Positions 6,656-12,773 of a stretch of DNA of 12,799 nucleotides are shown here, piece by piece. The translations under genes and the position numbers were made by a program. The stretch's first letter is position 1, and every line of letters begins with the position of its first letter. Under the pieces are notes generated by a model that saw nothing but the letters and a program-made list of their open reading frames with translations, ran no database searches and was not told the origin of the DNA. This DNA is from an uncultured Oscillospiraceae bacterium. Lineage in GTDB: Bacteria > Bacillota > Clostridia > Oscillospirales > Oscillospiraceae. The stretch spans positions 1 to 12,799 of the forward strand of contig CAJFPI010000224.1 of the NCBI GenBank assembly GCA_904398675.1, read 5' to 3'.

Positions 6656-6682
6656 TTAGCACTCTACTATAGAGAGTGCTAA
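6656..6682. promoter_or_regulatory. CIRCE element (HrcA operator)
   Basis: The sequence is TTAGCACTC (6656-6664), nine spacer bases, GAGTGCTAA (6674-6682): an exact match to the CIRCE consensus. The inverted repeat extends four more bases each side (AATT, 6652-6655 and 6683-6686). HrcA binds this site to repress heat-shock genes, usually groESL and the dnaK operon. Here it lies between divergent genes, 143 bases from the hsp20 start and about 60 bases upstream of the MATE promoter -35 box. hsp20 is the natural target. Confidence 0.95.
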
Positions 6683-6741
6683 AATTCTGTTTTGTACGCC
6701 TGCAGGTGCAAAATTTCTTGAAAAGTTGTGGCTTTTCCCCC

Positions 6742-6770
6742 TTTACGGCGCTGTTAAAACGCGGTATACT
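6742..6770 (+). promoter_or_regulatory. Promoter of the MATE-rimM-trmD run
   Basis: A -35 box TTTACG (6742-6747) and -10 box TATACT (6765-6770) with 17-base spacing, placing the start near 6777 and leaving a leader of about 64 bases before the MATE start codon. The start site falls on a small hairpin (GGGC/GCCC, 6775-6786). Confidence 0.6.
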
Positions 6771-6840
6771 ATCGGGGCTACAGCCCGGTTTCCCGGCATC
6801 CGTACAATCCACGGTCTTGATCCCGACAGGAGGAGAGCAC

Positions 6841-8229
6841 ATGAAAGCCCGCGCCAACAACCTTGGAAACGACCCGATTTTCCCGCTGGTCCTCCGGCTG
6901 GCCATCCCTACCATGCTGGCCCAGCTGGTCAGCGTGCTCTACAGCATTGTAGACCGCATCTATATCGGAAACATCGCCGAAATCGGCACAACCGCCCTGG
7001 CAGGGGTTGGCGTCTGCGGCCCTATCGTCACCCTGCTCTCCTCCTTTGCCACGCTGGTGGGCCTGGGCGGCTCCCCCATTATGGCCATGCAGATGGGCCA
7101 GGGGGATAAAGCCAAGGCGCAAAAGATCCTGAACACCTGCTTTCTGATGCTGGTGGTCCTCTCCCTGGGATTGACGCTGGTCTTTCTCCTCACCAAGGAC
7201 CAGCTGCTGATGTGGTTTGGCGCCAGCGCGGACACCTTTCCCTATGCCAACACCTATATGACCATCTATACGGCAGGCACCTTTTTCGCCCTGCTGTCCA
7301 CGGGGATGAACAGCTTTCTCATCTGCCAGGGCTTTTCCGGCCTGGGGATGGCCACAGTGGTGCTGGGAGCCGTGCTGAACATTGTGCTGGACCCGATCTT
7401 CATCTTTCTTTTTCATATGGATGTAGCGGGCGCAGCCATTGCCACCGTCCTCTCCCAGATGGCCTCCTGCGCCTTTGTGCTCCTGAGCCTGCGCAGCAAA
7501 AAAATGCCGGTCCGCCTCTCTTTCGGGGGCTTTTCCTGGAAAATCGTCCGCCGGGTCCTCTCCTTCGGCCTCTCCCCTTTTCTCATCATCGCCACGGACA
7601 GCATCCTCCTCATCGTCCTCAACACGGTGCTCCAGCATTACGGCGGCGCGGCCCTGGGGGATACGCTGGTGGCCTGCGCCACCATTGTCCAGAGCTACAT
7701 GCTGCTGATCACCATGCCCATGGGCGGCCTGACCCTGGGGACCCAGCCGGTCGTCAGCTTTAACTACGGCGCCGCCCAGCCCGGGCGGATCAAATCCGCC
7801 ATGAAGATCATCGTGGGGCTGTGCGTGGTATTCTGTGCGCTCATGCTGCTGGTGACCCACACTGTTTCCCCCCTCTTCTGCCGTCTCTTCACTGCCGACG
7901 CCAATACGATTGTCCGGTCAGTGCGGTATATCAAGATGTTCACCTGCATGATCATCCCCCTGGCCATTCAATATCCCCTGGTGGACGAGCTGACCGCCAT
8001 GGGCCGGGTCCGCCTGGCGCTGTTCTGTTCCCTCTTCCGCAAGACGGTATTCTTTATCGGCCTTTTGGCCCTGCCCTTTTTCTTCGGTGCGGAGCAGACC
8101 TTCTTCGCCGAGCCCATTGCCGACGTGGTGGCGGCCACTACAACCTCTATCCTGTTCCTCCGTTCCTTCCCCAAAACACTGCGTCAGTGCGCTGCCCTTC
8201 GATCCGGGCAGCAAATCTCCACCCTCTGA
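6841..8229 (+). CDS. MATE family multidrug/cation antiporter
   Basis: A 462-residue polytopic membrane protein of the multi-antimicrobial extrusion family, which exports drugs or metabolites in exchange for Na+ or H+. Two homologous six-helix halves can be followed: the first opens with LAIPTMLAQLVSVLYSIVDRIYIG (residues 20-43), the second with a hydrophobic run after FSWKIVRRVLSFG and contains GTQPVVSFNYGAA, the typical repeat of the QPI/NYG motif. About 12 helices are expected. The start at 6841 is fixed by AGGAGG at 6828-6833; the frame is open back to 6676, but that part lies over the promoter and is not translated. The stop is 20 bases before rimM, so the three genes are probably co-transcribed. 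Substrate unknown; this clostridial MATE group is large and mostly uncharacterised. Confidence 0.94.
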   Translation: MKARANNLGNDPIFPLVLRLAIPTMLAQLVSVLYSIVDRIYIGNIAEIGTTALAGVGVCGPIVTLLSSFATLVGLGGSPIMAMQMGQGDKAKAQKILNTCFLMLVVLSLGLTLVFLLTKDQLLMWFGASADTFPYANTYMTIYTAGTFFALLSTGMNSFLICQGFSGLGMATVVLGAVLNIVLDPIFIFLFHMDVAGAAIATVLSQMASCAFVLLSLRSKKMPVRLSFGGFSWKIVRRVLSFGLSPFLIIATDSILLIVLNTVLQHYGGAALGDTLVACATIVQSYMLLITMPMGGLTLGTQPVVSFNYGAAQPGRIKSAMKIIVGLCVVFCALMLLVTHTVSPLFCRLFTADANTIVRSVRYIKMFTCMIIPLAIQYPLVDELTAMGRVRLALFCSLFRKTVFFIGLLALPFFFGAEQTFFAEPIADVVAATTTSILFLRSFPKTLRQCAALRSGQQISTL

Positions 8230-8249
8230 TTTAAGGAAAGGAGTTGCCT

Positions 8250-8741
8250 ATGCGACCGGACTATATCGAAATTGGAACCATCGTCAACACCCACGGTGTC
8301 CGCGGGGAGATGAAACTGGCGGTGCGGGATGTGGAACCCGCGCTGCTGCGGCCCGTCAAAACGCTGTATATCGACGGCAGCGCCTATCCCGTGGCCTCCG
8401 CCCGGGTCCACAAGGACTGCCTCCTGGTGACCTTCCCATCTGTCACGGACCTGGACGCCGCCCTTCGTTTCAAGGGCAAGGCCGTCTCCATCCGCCGGGA
8501 AGACGTTCGGCTGCCGGACGGCGTCTACTTCCCCGCAGAGCTGATCGGCCTCTCCGCGATGGACGCAGAGAGCGGCGCGGCCCTGGGGACGCTTATGCAG
8601 GTCCTCCCCTATCCGGCCCACGACGTGTATGTGATCCGCGGGGAGAAGGAGTTCATGGTCCCCGCTGTCCCCGCCTTTATCCAGGAGATCAATCTGGAAA
8701 AAGAGACCATCCAAATCCATGTGTGGGAGGGACTTTTGTAA
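8250..8741 (+). CDS. rimM: Ribosome maturation factor RimM
   Basis: A 163-residue protein that binds ribosomal protein S19 and helps mature the 3' domain of 16S rRNA in the 30S subunit. Seen: the N-terminal RimM barrel with IGTIVNTHGVRGEMKL (8-23), LLVTF (58-62), and the C-terminal PRC-barrel domain with FPAELIGL (94-101) and the closing FMVPAVPAFIQEINLE (135-150). Normal family length. The ATG at 8250 follows AAAGGAG by six bases; the in-frame TTG two codons earlier overlaps that site and is rejected. It abuts trmD with no gap (TAA then ATG), the conserved rimM-trmD pairing. The usual rpsP and KH-domain genes upstream are replaced here by a MATE transporter. Confidence 0.95.
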   Translation: MRPDYIEIGTIVNTHGVRGEMKLAVRDVEPALLRPVKTLYIDGSAYPVASARVHKDCLLVTFPSVTDLDAALRFKGKAVSIRREDVRLPDGVYFPAELIGLSAMDAESGAALGTLMQVLPYPAHDVYVIRGEKEFMVPAVPAFIQEINLEKETIQIHVWEGLL

Positions 8742-9530
8742 ATGGCCCGCTATGAGATCGATATTATGACCCTCTTCCCGGAGACGGTGGGGGATATGAT
8801 GAACGAATCCATCCTGGGCCGGGCCCAGGAGCGGGGGTTCATCCGGGTGGACGCCCACCAGATCCGGGACTTCACCACCAACAAGCAGAAACAGGTGGAC
8901 GACTACCCCTACGGCGGCGGCCGGGGGGCCGTGATGCAGGCGGACCCCCTCTTCCGCTGCTGGCAGCATATCCAGGAGACCTACCCCGCACCCCGCACCC
9001 GCACCATTTTCCTCTCCCCCTGCGGCGCCGTCTTCAATCAGGAGAAGGCCCGCCAGCTGCTGCGGGACTATGACCATTTGATTCTGGTCTGCGGCCACTA
9101 CGAAGGGGTGGACCAGCGGTTTCTGGACGAGTGTGTGGACGAGGAGATCTCCCTGGGGGACTTTGTCCTCACCGGCGGGGAGATCCCCGCCATGGCAGTG
9201 GCGGACGCGGTGTGCCGCATGGTGCCCGGGGTGCTGCCGGACCCGGAGTGCTTTGAGGAGGAGAGCCACTGGAACGGCCTTTTGGAGTATCCCCAGTACA
9301 GTCGCCCCGCCTCCTGGCACGGGCGGGAGGTCCCGGCGGTGCTGCTGTCCGGGGACCACGAGAAGGTCCGCCGCTGGCGGCGCAAGCAGTCCGTCATCCG
9401 GACGCTGCGCCTGCGCCCGGATATCTTCCGGGAGGCGGATTTCCTCACCACCAAGCAGGACCGTGCGCTGCTGGCCGAGGCAAAGGCGGAGCTGGCGGCG
9501 GACAGGGAGGCAGCAGACCGGGACAGTTGA
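8742..9530 (+). CDS. trmD: tRNA (guanine37-N1)-methyltransferase
   Basis: A 262-residue SPOUT-class methyltransferase that uses S-adenosylmethionine to methylate G37 next to the anticodon of tRNAs reading CNN codons, preventing +1 frameshifts. Seen: substrate-side DDYPYGGGRGAVM (53-65), the knot motifs LSPCGAVFNQ (91-100), CGHYEGVD (117-124) and DEEISLGDFVLTGGE (133-147), then GLLEYPQYSRP (179-189) and VLLSGDH. The residue in the position of the E. coli catalytic Asp is Glu182, which I recall as the usual residue in Gram-positive TrmD. Full length. Translation probably couples to rimM; GGGAGGG at 8725-8731 lies ten bases upstream. The downstream partner rplS is absent: a strong promoter for a glycosyltransferase overlaps the stop codon. 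Confidence 0.97.
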   Translation: MARYEIDIMTLFPETVGDMMNESILGRAQERGFIRVDAHQIRDFTTNKQKQVDDYPYGGGRGAVMQADPLFRCWQHIQETYPAPRTRTIFLSPCGAVFNQEKARQLLRDYDHLILVCGHYEGVDQRFLDECVDEEISLGDFVLTGGEIPAMAVADAVCRMVPGVLPDPECFEEESHWNGLLEYPQYSRPASWHGREVPAVLLSGDHEKVRRWRRKQSVIRTLRLRPDIFREADFLTTKQDRALLAEAKAELAADREAADRDS

Positions 9531-9555
9531 CATCTGTTCCCTGCCCGGGTATAAT
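9527..9555 (+). promoter_or_regulatory. Consensus sigma-A promoter overlapping trmD stop
   Basis: A perfect -35 box TTGACA (9527-9532) and perfect -10 box TATAAT (9550-9555) with the ideal 17-base spacing. The -35 box contains the trmD stop codon TGA. Transcription would begin near 9562, giving a leader of about 90 bases that holds a small stem GCGGG/CCCGC (9575-9587). It should drive the glycosyltransferase and the ligase-like gene strongly and independently of trmD. Confidence 0.92.
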
Positions 9556-9651
9556 CATCATGGAAAGTTATCCTGCGGGCTGCCCGCCGTTTGCCGCGCA
9601 GCGGCCCGTTTCCTTCCAATATATAAAAAGAGATGCTACTGGAGGGTCACC

Positions 9652-10674
9652 ATGCCTACCATTTCTGTTATTGTTCCCGTCTACCGGGCGGAGTCCTTTC
9701 TCCGCAAATGCACCGACAGCATTCTCCAGCAGACCTATTCCGACCTGGAGCTGCTTTTGATCGAGGACGGCTCCCCGGATGAGAGCGGCGCGCTGTGCGA
9801 CGCCATCGCCGCGGAGGACGACCGGGTCCGGGTGTTCCACAAGGAAAACGGCGGCGTCAGCTCCGCGAGAAATCTCGGGCTCGAGAAGGCGGAGGGGACC
9901 TACATCGCCTTTGTGGACAGCGACGACTGGCTGGAGCCCAACGCCCTGGAGCTGCTGCTCCATGCTCTGGAAACAGGGCACGCCGACGCCGCCGGCTGCG
10001 GCCACTACAATGTAACGGCTGACGGCCAGCGCACCCCGGAGGCTCCCGCCCTCCCCGGCGGCAGCTACGGCCCGGAGAAGGTCACCACCGGCATTGTGGA
10101 CCGTCTTCTGGGGGATCGGCTCAGCCAGCCGGTGCTCAACGGCTTTATCTGGCGGTTCCTCTATCTTCGCTCCATCATTGCTGACAATCACATCACGTTT
10201 GAGGGGGCCTATCTGGAGGACGAGCTGTTCCTGCTGGAATACTTCTGCTATGCCCGCCGGCTGGTGATCGTGGATCAGCCCCTCTATAACTACTATTGGA
10301 ACGACGCCTCCGCCACCCACAAGTATATGGCGGACTACATGGAGGTCTTCCACCGCTTTATGGAGCGTAAGGAGGCCCTGGTCAAGCGCTATGACCTCAA
10401 CCGCCACAGCCCCCGCTGGCGGGAGAACTCCAACTGGGCCGGCCTTCTGATCGCGGTGGCCAATGAGTATGCCCCCGGGAACAGCGCGTCCTGGAAGGAA
10501 AAGCGGCAGAAGGTGGAGGCCTACACCCAGCTGCCGGAGATGCGGCAGGCCATTGCCGCCGTCTCCCCCACCGGCCTAGGCCGCAACAAGCAGATCGTGG
10601 CGGACCTGATCCGCGGCCGCCATTTCTGGCTGCTCACTCTGCTTTATCGCATCAAAAACCGCAGCAAATCGTGA
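9652..10674 (+). CDS. Family 2 glycosyltransferase
   Basis: A 340-residue GT-A-fold inverting glycosyltransferase that moves a sugar from a nucleotide-sugar donor to a growing cell-surface glycan. Seen: the N-terminal strand ISVIVPVYRAESFL (4-17), the nucleotide-binding IEDGSPDESG (37-46), GGVSSARNLGL (67-77) and the metal-binding DSDDW (89-93). The C-terminal part is less conserved and has only a weakly hydrophobic end, so it is probably peripheral to the membrane. The start at 9652 follows GGAGGG (9641-9646) by five bases; the frame is open far upstream, but that part overlaps trmD. The next gene begins ten bases after the stop, so the two form an operon for a surface polysaccharide or glycolipid. 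Donor and acceptor are unknown. Confidence 0.94.
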   Translation: MPTISVIVPVYRAESFLRKCTDSILQQTYSDLELLLIEDGSPDESGALCDAIAAEDDRVRVFHKENGGVSSARNLGLEKAEGTYIAFVDSDDWLEPNALELLLHALETGHADAAGCGHYNVTADGQRTPEAPALPGGSYGPEKVTTGIVDRLLGDRLSQPVLNGFIWRFLYLRSIIADNHITFEGAYLEDELFLLEYFCYARRLVIVDQPLYNYYWNDASATHKYMADYMEVFHRFMERKEALVKRYDLNRHSPRWRENSNWAGLLIAVANEYAPGNSASWKEKRQKVEAYTQLPEMRQAIAAVSPTGLGRNKQIVADLIRGRHFWLLTLLYRIKNRSKS

Positions 10675-10684
10675 GGTATTCCCT

Positions 10685-12223
10685 ATGTCCTATCTCGAAA
10701 GCAGTTTTCTCTGGCACCTGCTCACCCGTTTCTGGGCGTGGCTCTCCGGGACCTACCAGGCCAGCGCCCTCAGCCGGATTCTTGGCCGGTTTTACCGGTG
10801 GCTGGGGGATAAATGGGAGAGGAGCTTTTTCGTCCACCTCTTTTATGACGAGGGCCGCATCTCTGTCTCCTGGCCGGACAGCCTCCTCTGCCGCGGGGCG
10901 GACTGGGTTCTGAACCTGCCTCTGCGGCTGCTGCAGGCCATCTACAAGCTCCTGCGCCGCCCCTTTGACGACAGTTTTTTTGCCACTCTGGCCTTTGAAA
11001 TCGGCAAGGAGGCCTTCCTTGCCGCCGGGTGGTTTATGGCGCTTATCCTCTGCATCCCCTATCAGTATTGGAACAACGGATACAGCGTCCTGCTGTTTGC
11101 CTTTGTTCTGGTTCTGATCTTCCTTGGCGGCATGAATGACCGGGCGGTCCGTCTGTCCGTCCGGGACTTTGGCCCCTATCTTCTGTTTTTCTTTTTTGCC
11201 GCGGTGGTATCCGTCCCCCTGTCGGATTACCCGGATCTCTCAGGACGGTATCTGGTTTACTATTTTGCCTGCTTTTTGGTAGTCCTGACCCTGGTCAACG
11301 CCGTTCGAAACAGCGCCCAGCTGCTGCGGCTGGCAGGCGGGTTTGCCCTCGGCCTTTTCGTTTCCTCCCTATACGGCTTGTACCAGTGGCTGGTGATCGG
11401 CGTGGAGGTCAATCCCACCTTCGTGGATACCAATGTCAACGCTGACATGCCTGGGCGGGTCTACTCCTATTTCGAAAACCCCAACGCATTCGGCGAGCTT
11501 TTGATGCTGGGTCTGCCTATTGTGGTGGCGCTGATCTTCGTCTCCCGCCGCTGGTACTGGAAGGCGGCCGCCTGTGTCGTCTTCTGTGCCGGCGCGGTGT
11601 GCATCGGCGTGACCTACTCCCGGGCCAGCTGGGTTGGGCTTGCAGTGGCGGCGTTTATCTATGTATTCCTGTGGAACCGGAAACTGATCCCCCTGGGGAT
11701 CGCTGTCTGCATTGTGGCCGTTCCCCTCTTGCCGGACTCCATTTTCAACCGCATTTTGACTATCACCAATACAAAGGACACCTCGATCAGCAGCCGGATC
11801 CCTCAGTACGAGGCGGTCATCAATTTGCTGCAGCATCAGCCTATTACCGGTGCGGGATTAGGCGCTGACGCAGTCCGGCAGTCTGTCCGGCTACAGGCAT
11901 TTTACCAGGGCACCTCACCTTTTGTCCACGCCCACAACACCCTGCTGCAGATTTGGGCGGAAACGGGTCTCTTGGGCGTCGGTTCCTTTGTTGCCTCCGT
12001 TCTGTGGACGATGAAATCCTCCGCCCGGGCGGTCAAGCACACCTCTGACCAGGCGGCGCGCCACCTGGCTATCGGCGGTATTTCGGCAATTTTAGGGGCT
12101 ATGGTCTGCGGCCTGGCAGACTATCTCTGGACCTATCCTCGGATCATGTTTGTCTTCTGGTTTGTCTTTGGCCTGACGCTGGCGGCCATTAAGGTATGCC
12201 GCCAAGAGGCCGCTGAACAGTAA
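10685..12223 (+). CDS. O-antigen ligase/polymerase-like membrane protein (Wzy_C)
   Basis: A 512-residue polytopic membrane protein of the WaaL/Wzy superfamily, whose members transfer or polymerise lipid-linked glycans on the outer face of the membrane. Seen: a hydrophilic amphipathic N-terminal region of about 112 residues, then about ten hydrophobic segments from residue 113 on, the motifs YFENPNAFGELL (262-273), TYSRASWVGL (310-319), a large outer loop (about 350-425) with RIPQYEAV and GAGLGAD, and the His-containing HAHNTLLQIWAETGLLG (415-431) usual in this family, and an end helix with DYLWTYPRIMFVFW (479-492). In a Gram-positive cell it would polymerise or attach a wall polysaccharide rather than lipopolysaccharide. 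It follows the glycosyltransferase by ten bases, with a modest GAGGT ribosome site before the ATG. Ligase and polymerase cannot be told apart by sequence alone. Confidence 0.9.
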   Translation: MSYLESSFLWHLLTRFWAWLSGTYQASALSRILGRFYRWLGDKWERSFFVHLFYDEGRISVSWPDSLLCRGADWVLNLPLRLLQAIYKLLRRPFDDSFFATLAFEIGKEAFLAAGWFMALILCIPYQYWNNGYSVLLFAFVLVLIFLGGMNDRAVRLSVRDFGPYLLFFFFAAVVSVPLSDYPDLSGRYLVYYFACFLVVLTLVNAVRNSAQLLRLAGGFALGLFVSSLYGLYQWLVIGVEVNPTFVDTNVNADMPGRVYSYFENPNAFGELLMLGLPIVVALIFVSRRWYWKAAACVVFCAGAVCIGVTYSRASWVGLAVAAFIYVFLWNRKLIPLGIAVCIVAVPLLPDSIFNRILTITNTKDTSISSRIPQYEAVINLLQHQPITGAGLGADAVRQSVRLQAFYQGTSPFVHAHNTLLQIWAETGLLGVGSFVASVLWTMKSSARAVKHTSDQAARHLAIGGISAILGAMVCGLADYLWTYPRIMFVFWFVFGLTLAAIKVCRQEAAEQ

Positions 12224-12226
12224 ACA

Positions 12227-12266
12227 CAGCGGGATGGAGCAGCACAGCTCTGTCCCGCTGCTTTTT
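12227..12266 (+). terminator. Terminator of the glycan gene pair
   Basis: A 14-bp stem with two G-T wobbles (12227-12240 with 12247-12260), loop AGCACA, followed by CTTTTTG. It begins four bases after the ligase-like gene stop. Confidence 0.9.
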
Positions 12267-12285
12267 GCAGACCTTCAGGTAAATC

Positions 12286-12314
12286 TTGCTTTTACGGAAT
12301 GCTTGTGGTATAAT
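12286..12314 (+). promoter_or_regulatory. Promoter reading into the tRNA-like array
   Basis: A perfect -10 TATAAT (12309-12314) with an extended -10 TGG just before it (12306-12308), and a partial -35 TTGCTT (12286-12291) at 17 bases. It lies just past a terminator, so it would start a new transcript near 12321 into a region with no supported protein gene. A small palindrome, TTTACA-TTG-TGTAAA, follows at 12343-12357. Confidence 0.65.
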
Positions 12315-12363
12315 AATTAGCGCTGTATCCTTATCGTTCTTATTTACATTGTGTAAAGAATTG

Positions 12364-12415
12364 ATGGGTTGTAGCAGGTTGGCTTTGGGAGGGCGCACAA
12401 GCGGCATCCATGATG
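12364..12415 (+). pseudogene. tRNA-Pro-like fragment, copy 1 (most decayed)
   Basis: It carries recognisable pieces of the tRNA-Pro copies downstream: GGGT(T)GTAGC, AGGTTGG, the anticodon loop CTTTGGGAG with anticodon TGG, and a GCGG segment. The second half of the D arm is missing, so no cloverleaf can form. The ends ATGGGT and ATCCAT can pair. It shares the exact tail CATCCATGATG (12405-12415) with copy 3 (12769-12779). A 20-codon open frame starts inside this tail (12410-12472) but has no well-placed ribosome site. Confidence 0.45.
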
Positions 12416-12508
12416 GAAACCCTGCAACTTCGTGACCTGCCGGAACACTACTGGAACCGGGAACATTTTTAGCAGATACAGAGGTCAAAATCCAGCGCTG
12501 ACCCCATA

Positions 12509-12560
12509 TTTGACCACAGTTGGAAAATTTCATAACCGGGTGTAGCGCAGTTGGTAGCGC
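12509..12560 (+). repeat. 52-base direct repeat, left copy
   Basis: It matches 12692-12743 at 50 of 52 positions, exactly 183 bases apart. It covers TTTGACCACA, an AT-rich linker (GGAAAATTTCATA) and the 5' half of the tRNA-Pro-like sequence up to the end of the D arm. Identity falls to about 16 of 21 over the anticodon arm and is lost beyond it. The flank is duplicated together with the 5' half of the tRNA. Confidence 0.9.
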
Positions 12561-12607
12561 ACGTGATTTGGGAGCGTGAGGCTCGGGTTCGAGTCTCCGT
12601 CCTCGGA
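12536..12607 (+). tRNA. tRNA-Pro(TGG)-like, copy 2, probably decayed
   Basis: A complete cloverleaf outline: acceptor CCGGGTG (12536-12542), perfect D stem GCGC/GCGC (12545-12548, 12557-12560), anticodon loop TTTGGGA (12567-12573) with anticodon TGG (12569-12571), T loop TTCGAGT (12588-12594), and a matching 3' acceptor strand ending at 12606 with discriminator A. Pairing is damaged: one mismatch and two wobbles in the anticodon stem, one mismatch and two wobbles in the T stem, one mismatch and two wobbles in the acceptor. No CCA is encoded. It may be a pseudogene or a low-scoring tRNA; the strand and isotype are clear. Confidence 0.6.
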
Positions 12608-12665
12608 AACCCCGGAAAGCCTTGGGGCAGTAGACTTGACAGCACTTTCCTACTTGCTTGTCACT

Positions 12666-12701
12666 GGTCAAAAAATGACCTTGACCACATGTTTGACCAC
12701 A
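12666..12701. repeat. Cluster of TGACC / TTGACCACA motifs
   Basis: The inverted repeat GGTCA-AAAAA-TGACC (12666-12680) is followed at once by TTGACCACA at 12681-12689 and again at 12693-12701. The same nonamer occurs at 12510-12518 before copy 2, and GGTCA occurs at 12483-12487. Clustered short direct and inverted repeats beside tRNA sequence resemble tyrosine-recombinase arm sites or the edge of an integrated element, but no integrase gene lies in the window. Confidence 0.5.
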
Positions 12702-12743
12702 ATTGGAAAATTTCATATCCGGGTGTAGCGCAGTTGGTAGCGC
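12692..12743 (+). repeat. 52-base direct repeat, right copy
   Basis: The right partner of 12509-12560, differing at two positions (12702 and 12718). Confidence 0.9.
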
Positions 12744-12773
12744 GCTTGCTTTGGGAGCGCGCGGTTCTCATCC
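12719..12773 (+). pseudogene. tRNA-Pro-like, copy 3, 3' half lost
   Basis: The acceptor 5' strand CCGGGTG (12719-12725), the D arm (12728-12743) and the anticodon loop TTTGGGA with anticodon TGG (12752-12754) match copy 2. After the anticodon stem the T arm collapses, and the sequence passes into GGTTCTCATCC and the CATCCATGATG tail shared with copy 1. CATCC could close the acceptor against GGGTG, but a T stem is missing, so it cannot be a working tRNA. The remaining 20 bases of the window hold nothing recognised. Confidence 0.6.

Noticed and set aside
6652..6690. The CIRCE stem as a transcription terminator
   Set aside because: It matches the HrcA operator exactly, has a 9-base loop and no proper T-run on either strand.
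6676..6840. N-terminal extension of the MATE protein by 55 codons
   Set aside because: The extension covers the CIRCE arm and the promoter. The ATG at 6841 has a strong AGGAGG and gives the normal MATE N-terminus.
9133..9651. N-terminal extension of the glycosyltransferase over trmD
   Set aside because: It overlaps trmD in another frame. The ATG at 9652 has GGAGGG and begins the standard GT2 fold.
12410..12472. A 20-codon frame after the first tRNA-like fragment
   Set aside because: Its start lies inside the repeated CATCCATGATG tail, which in the other copy leads to an immediate stop, and no well-spaced ribosome site precedes it.
12189..12716. A 175-codon minus-strand frame over the tRNA-like region
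   Set aside because: It spans the terminator, the promoter and the repeated tRNA-like sequence, and its repeated peptide segments only reflect the DNA repeat.
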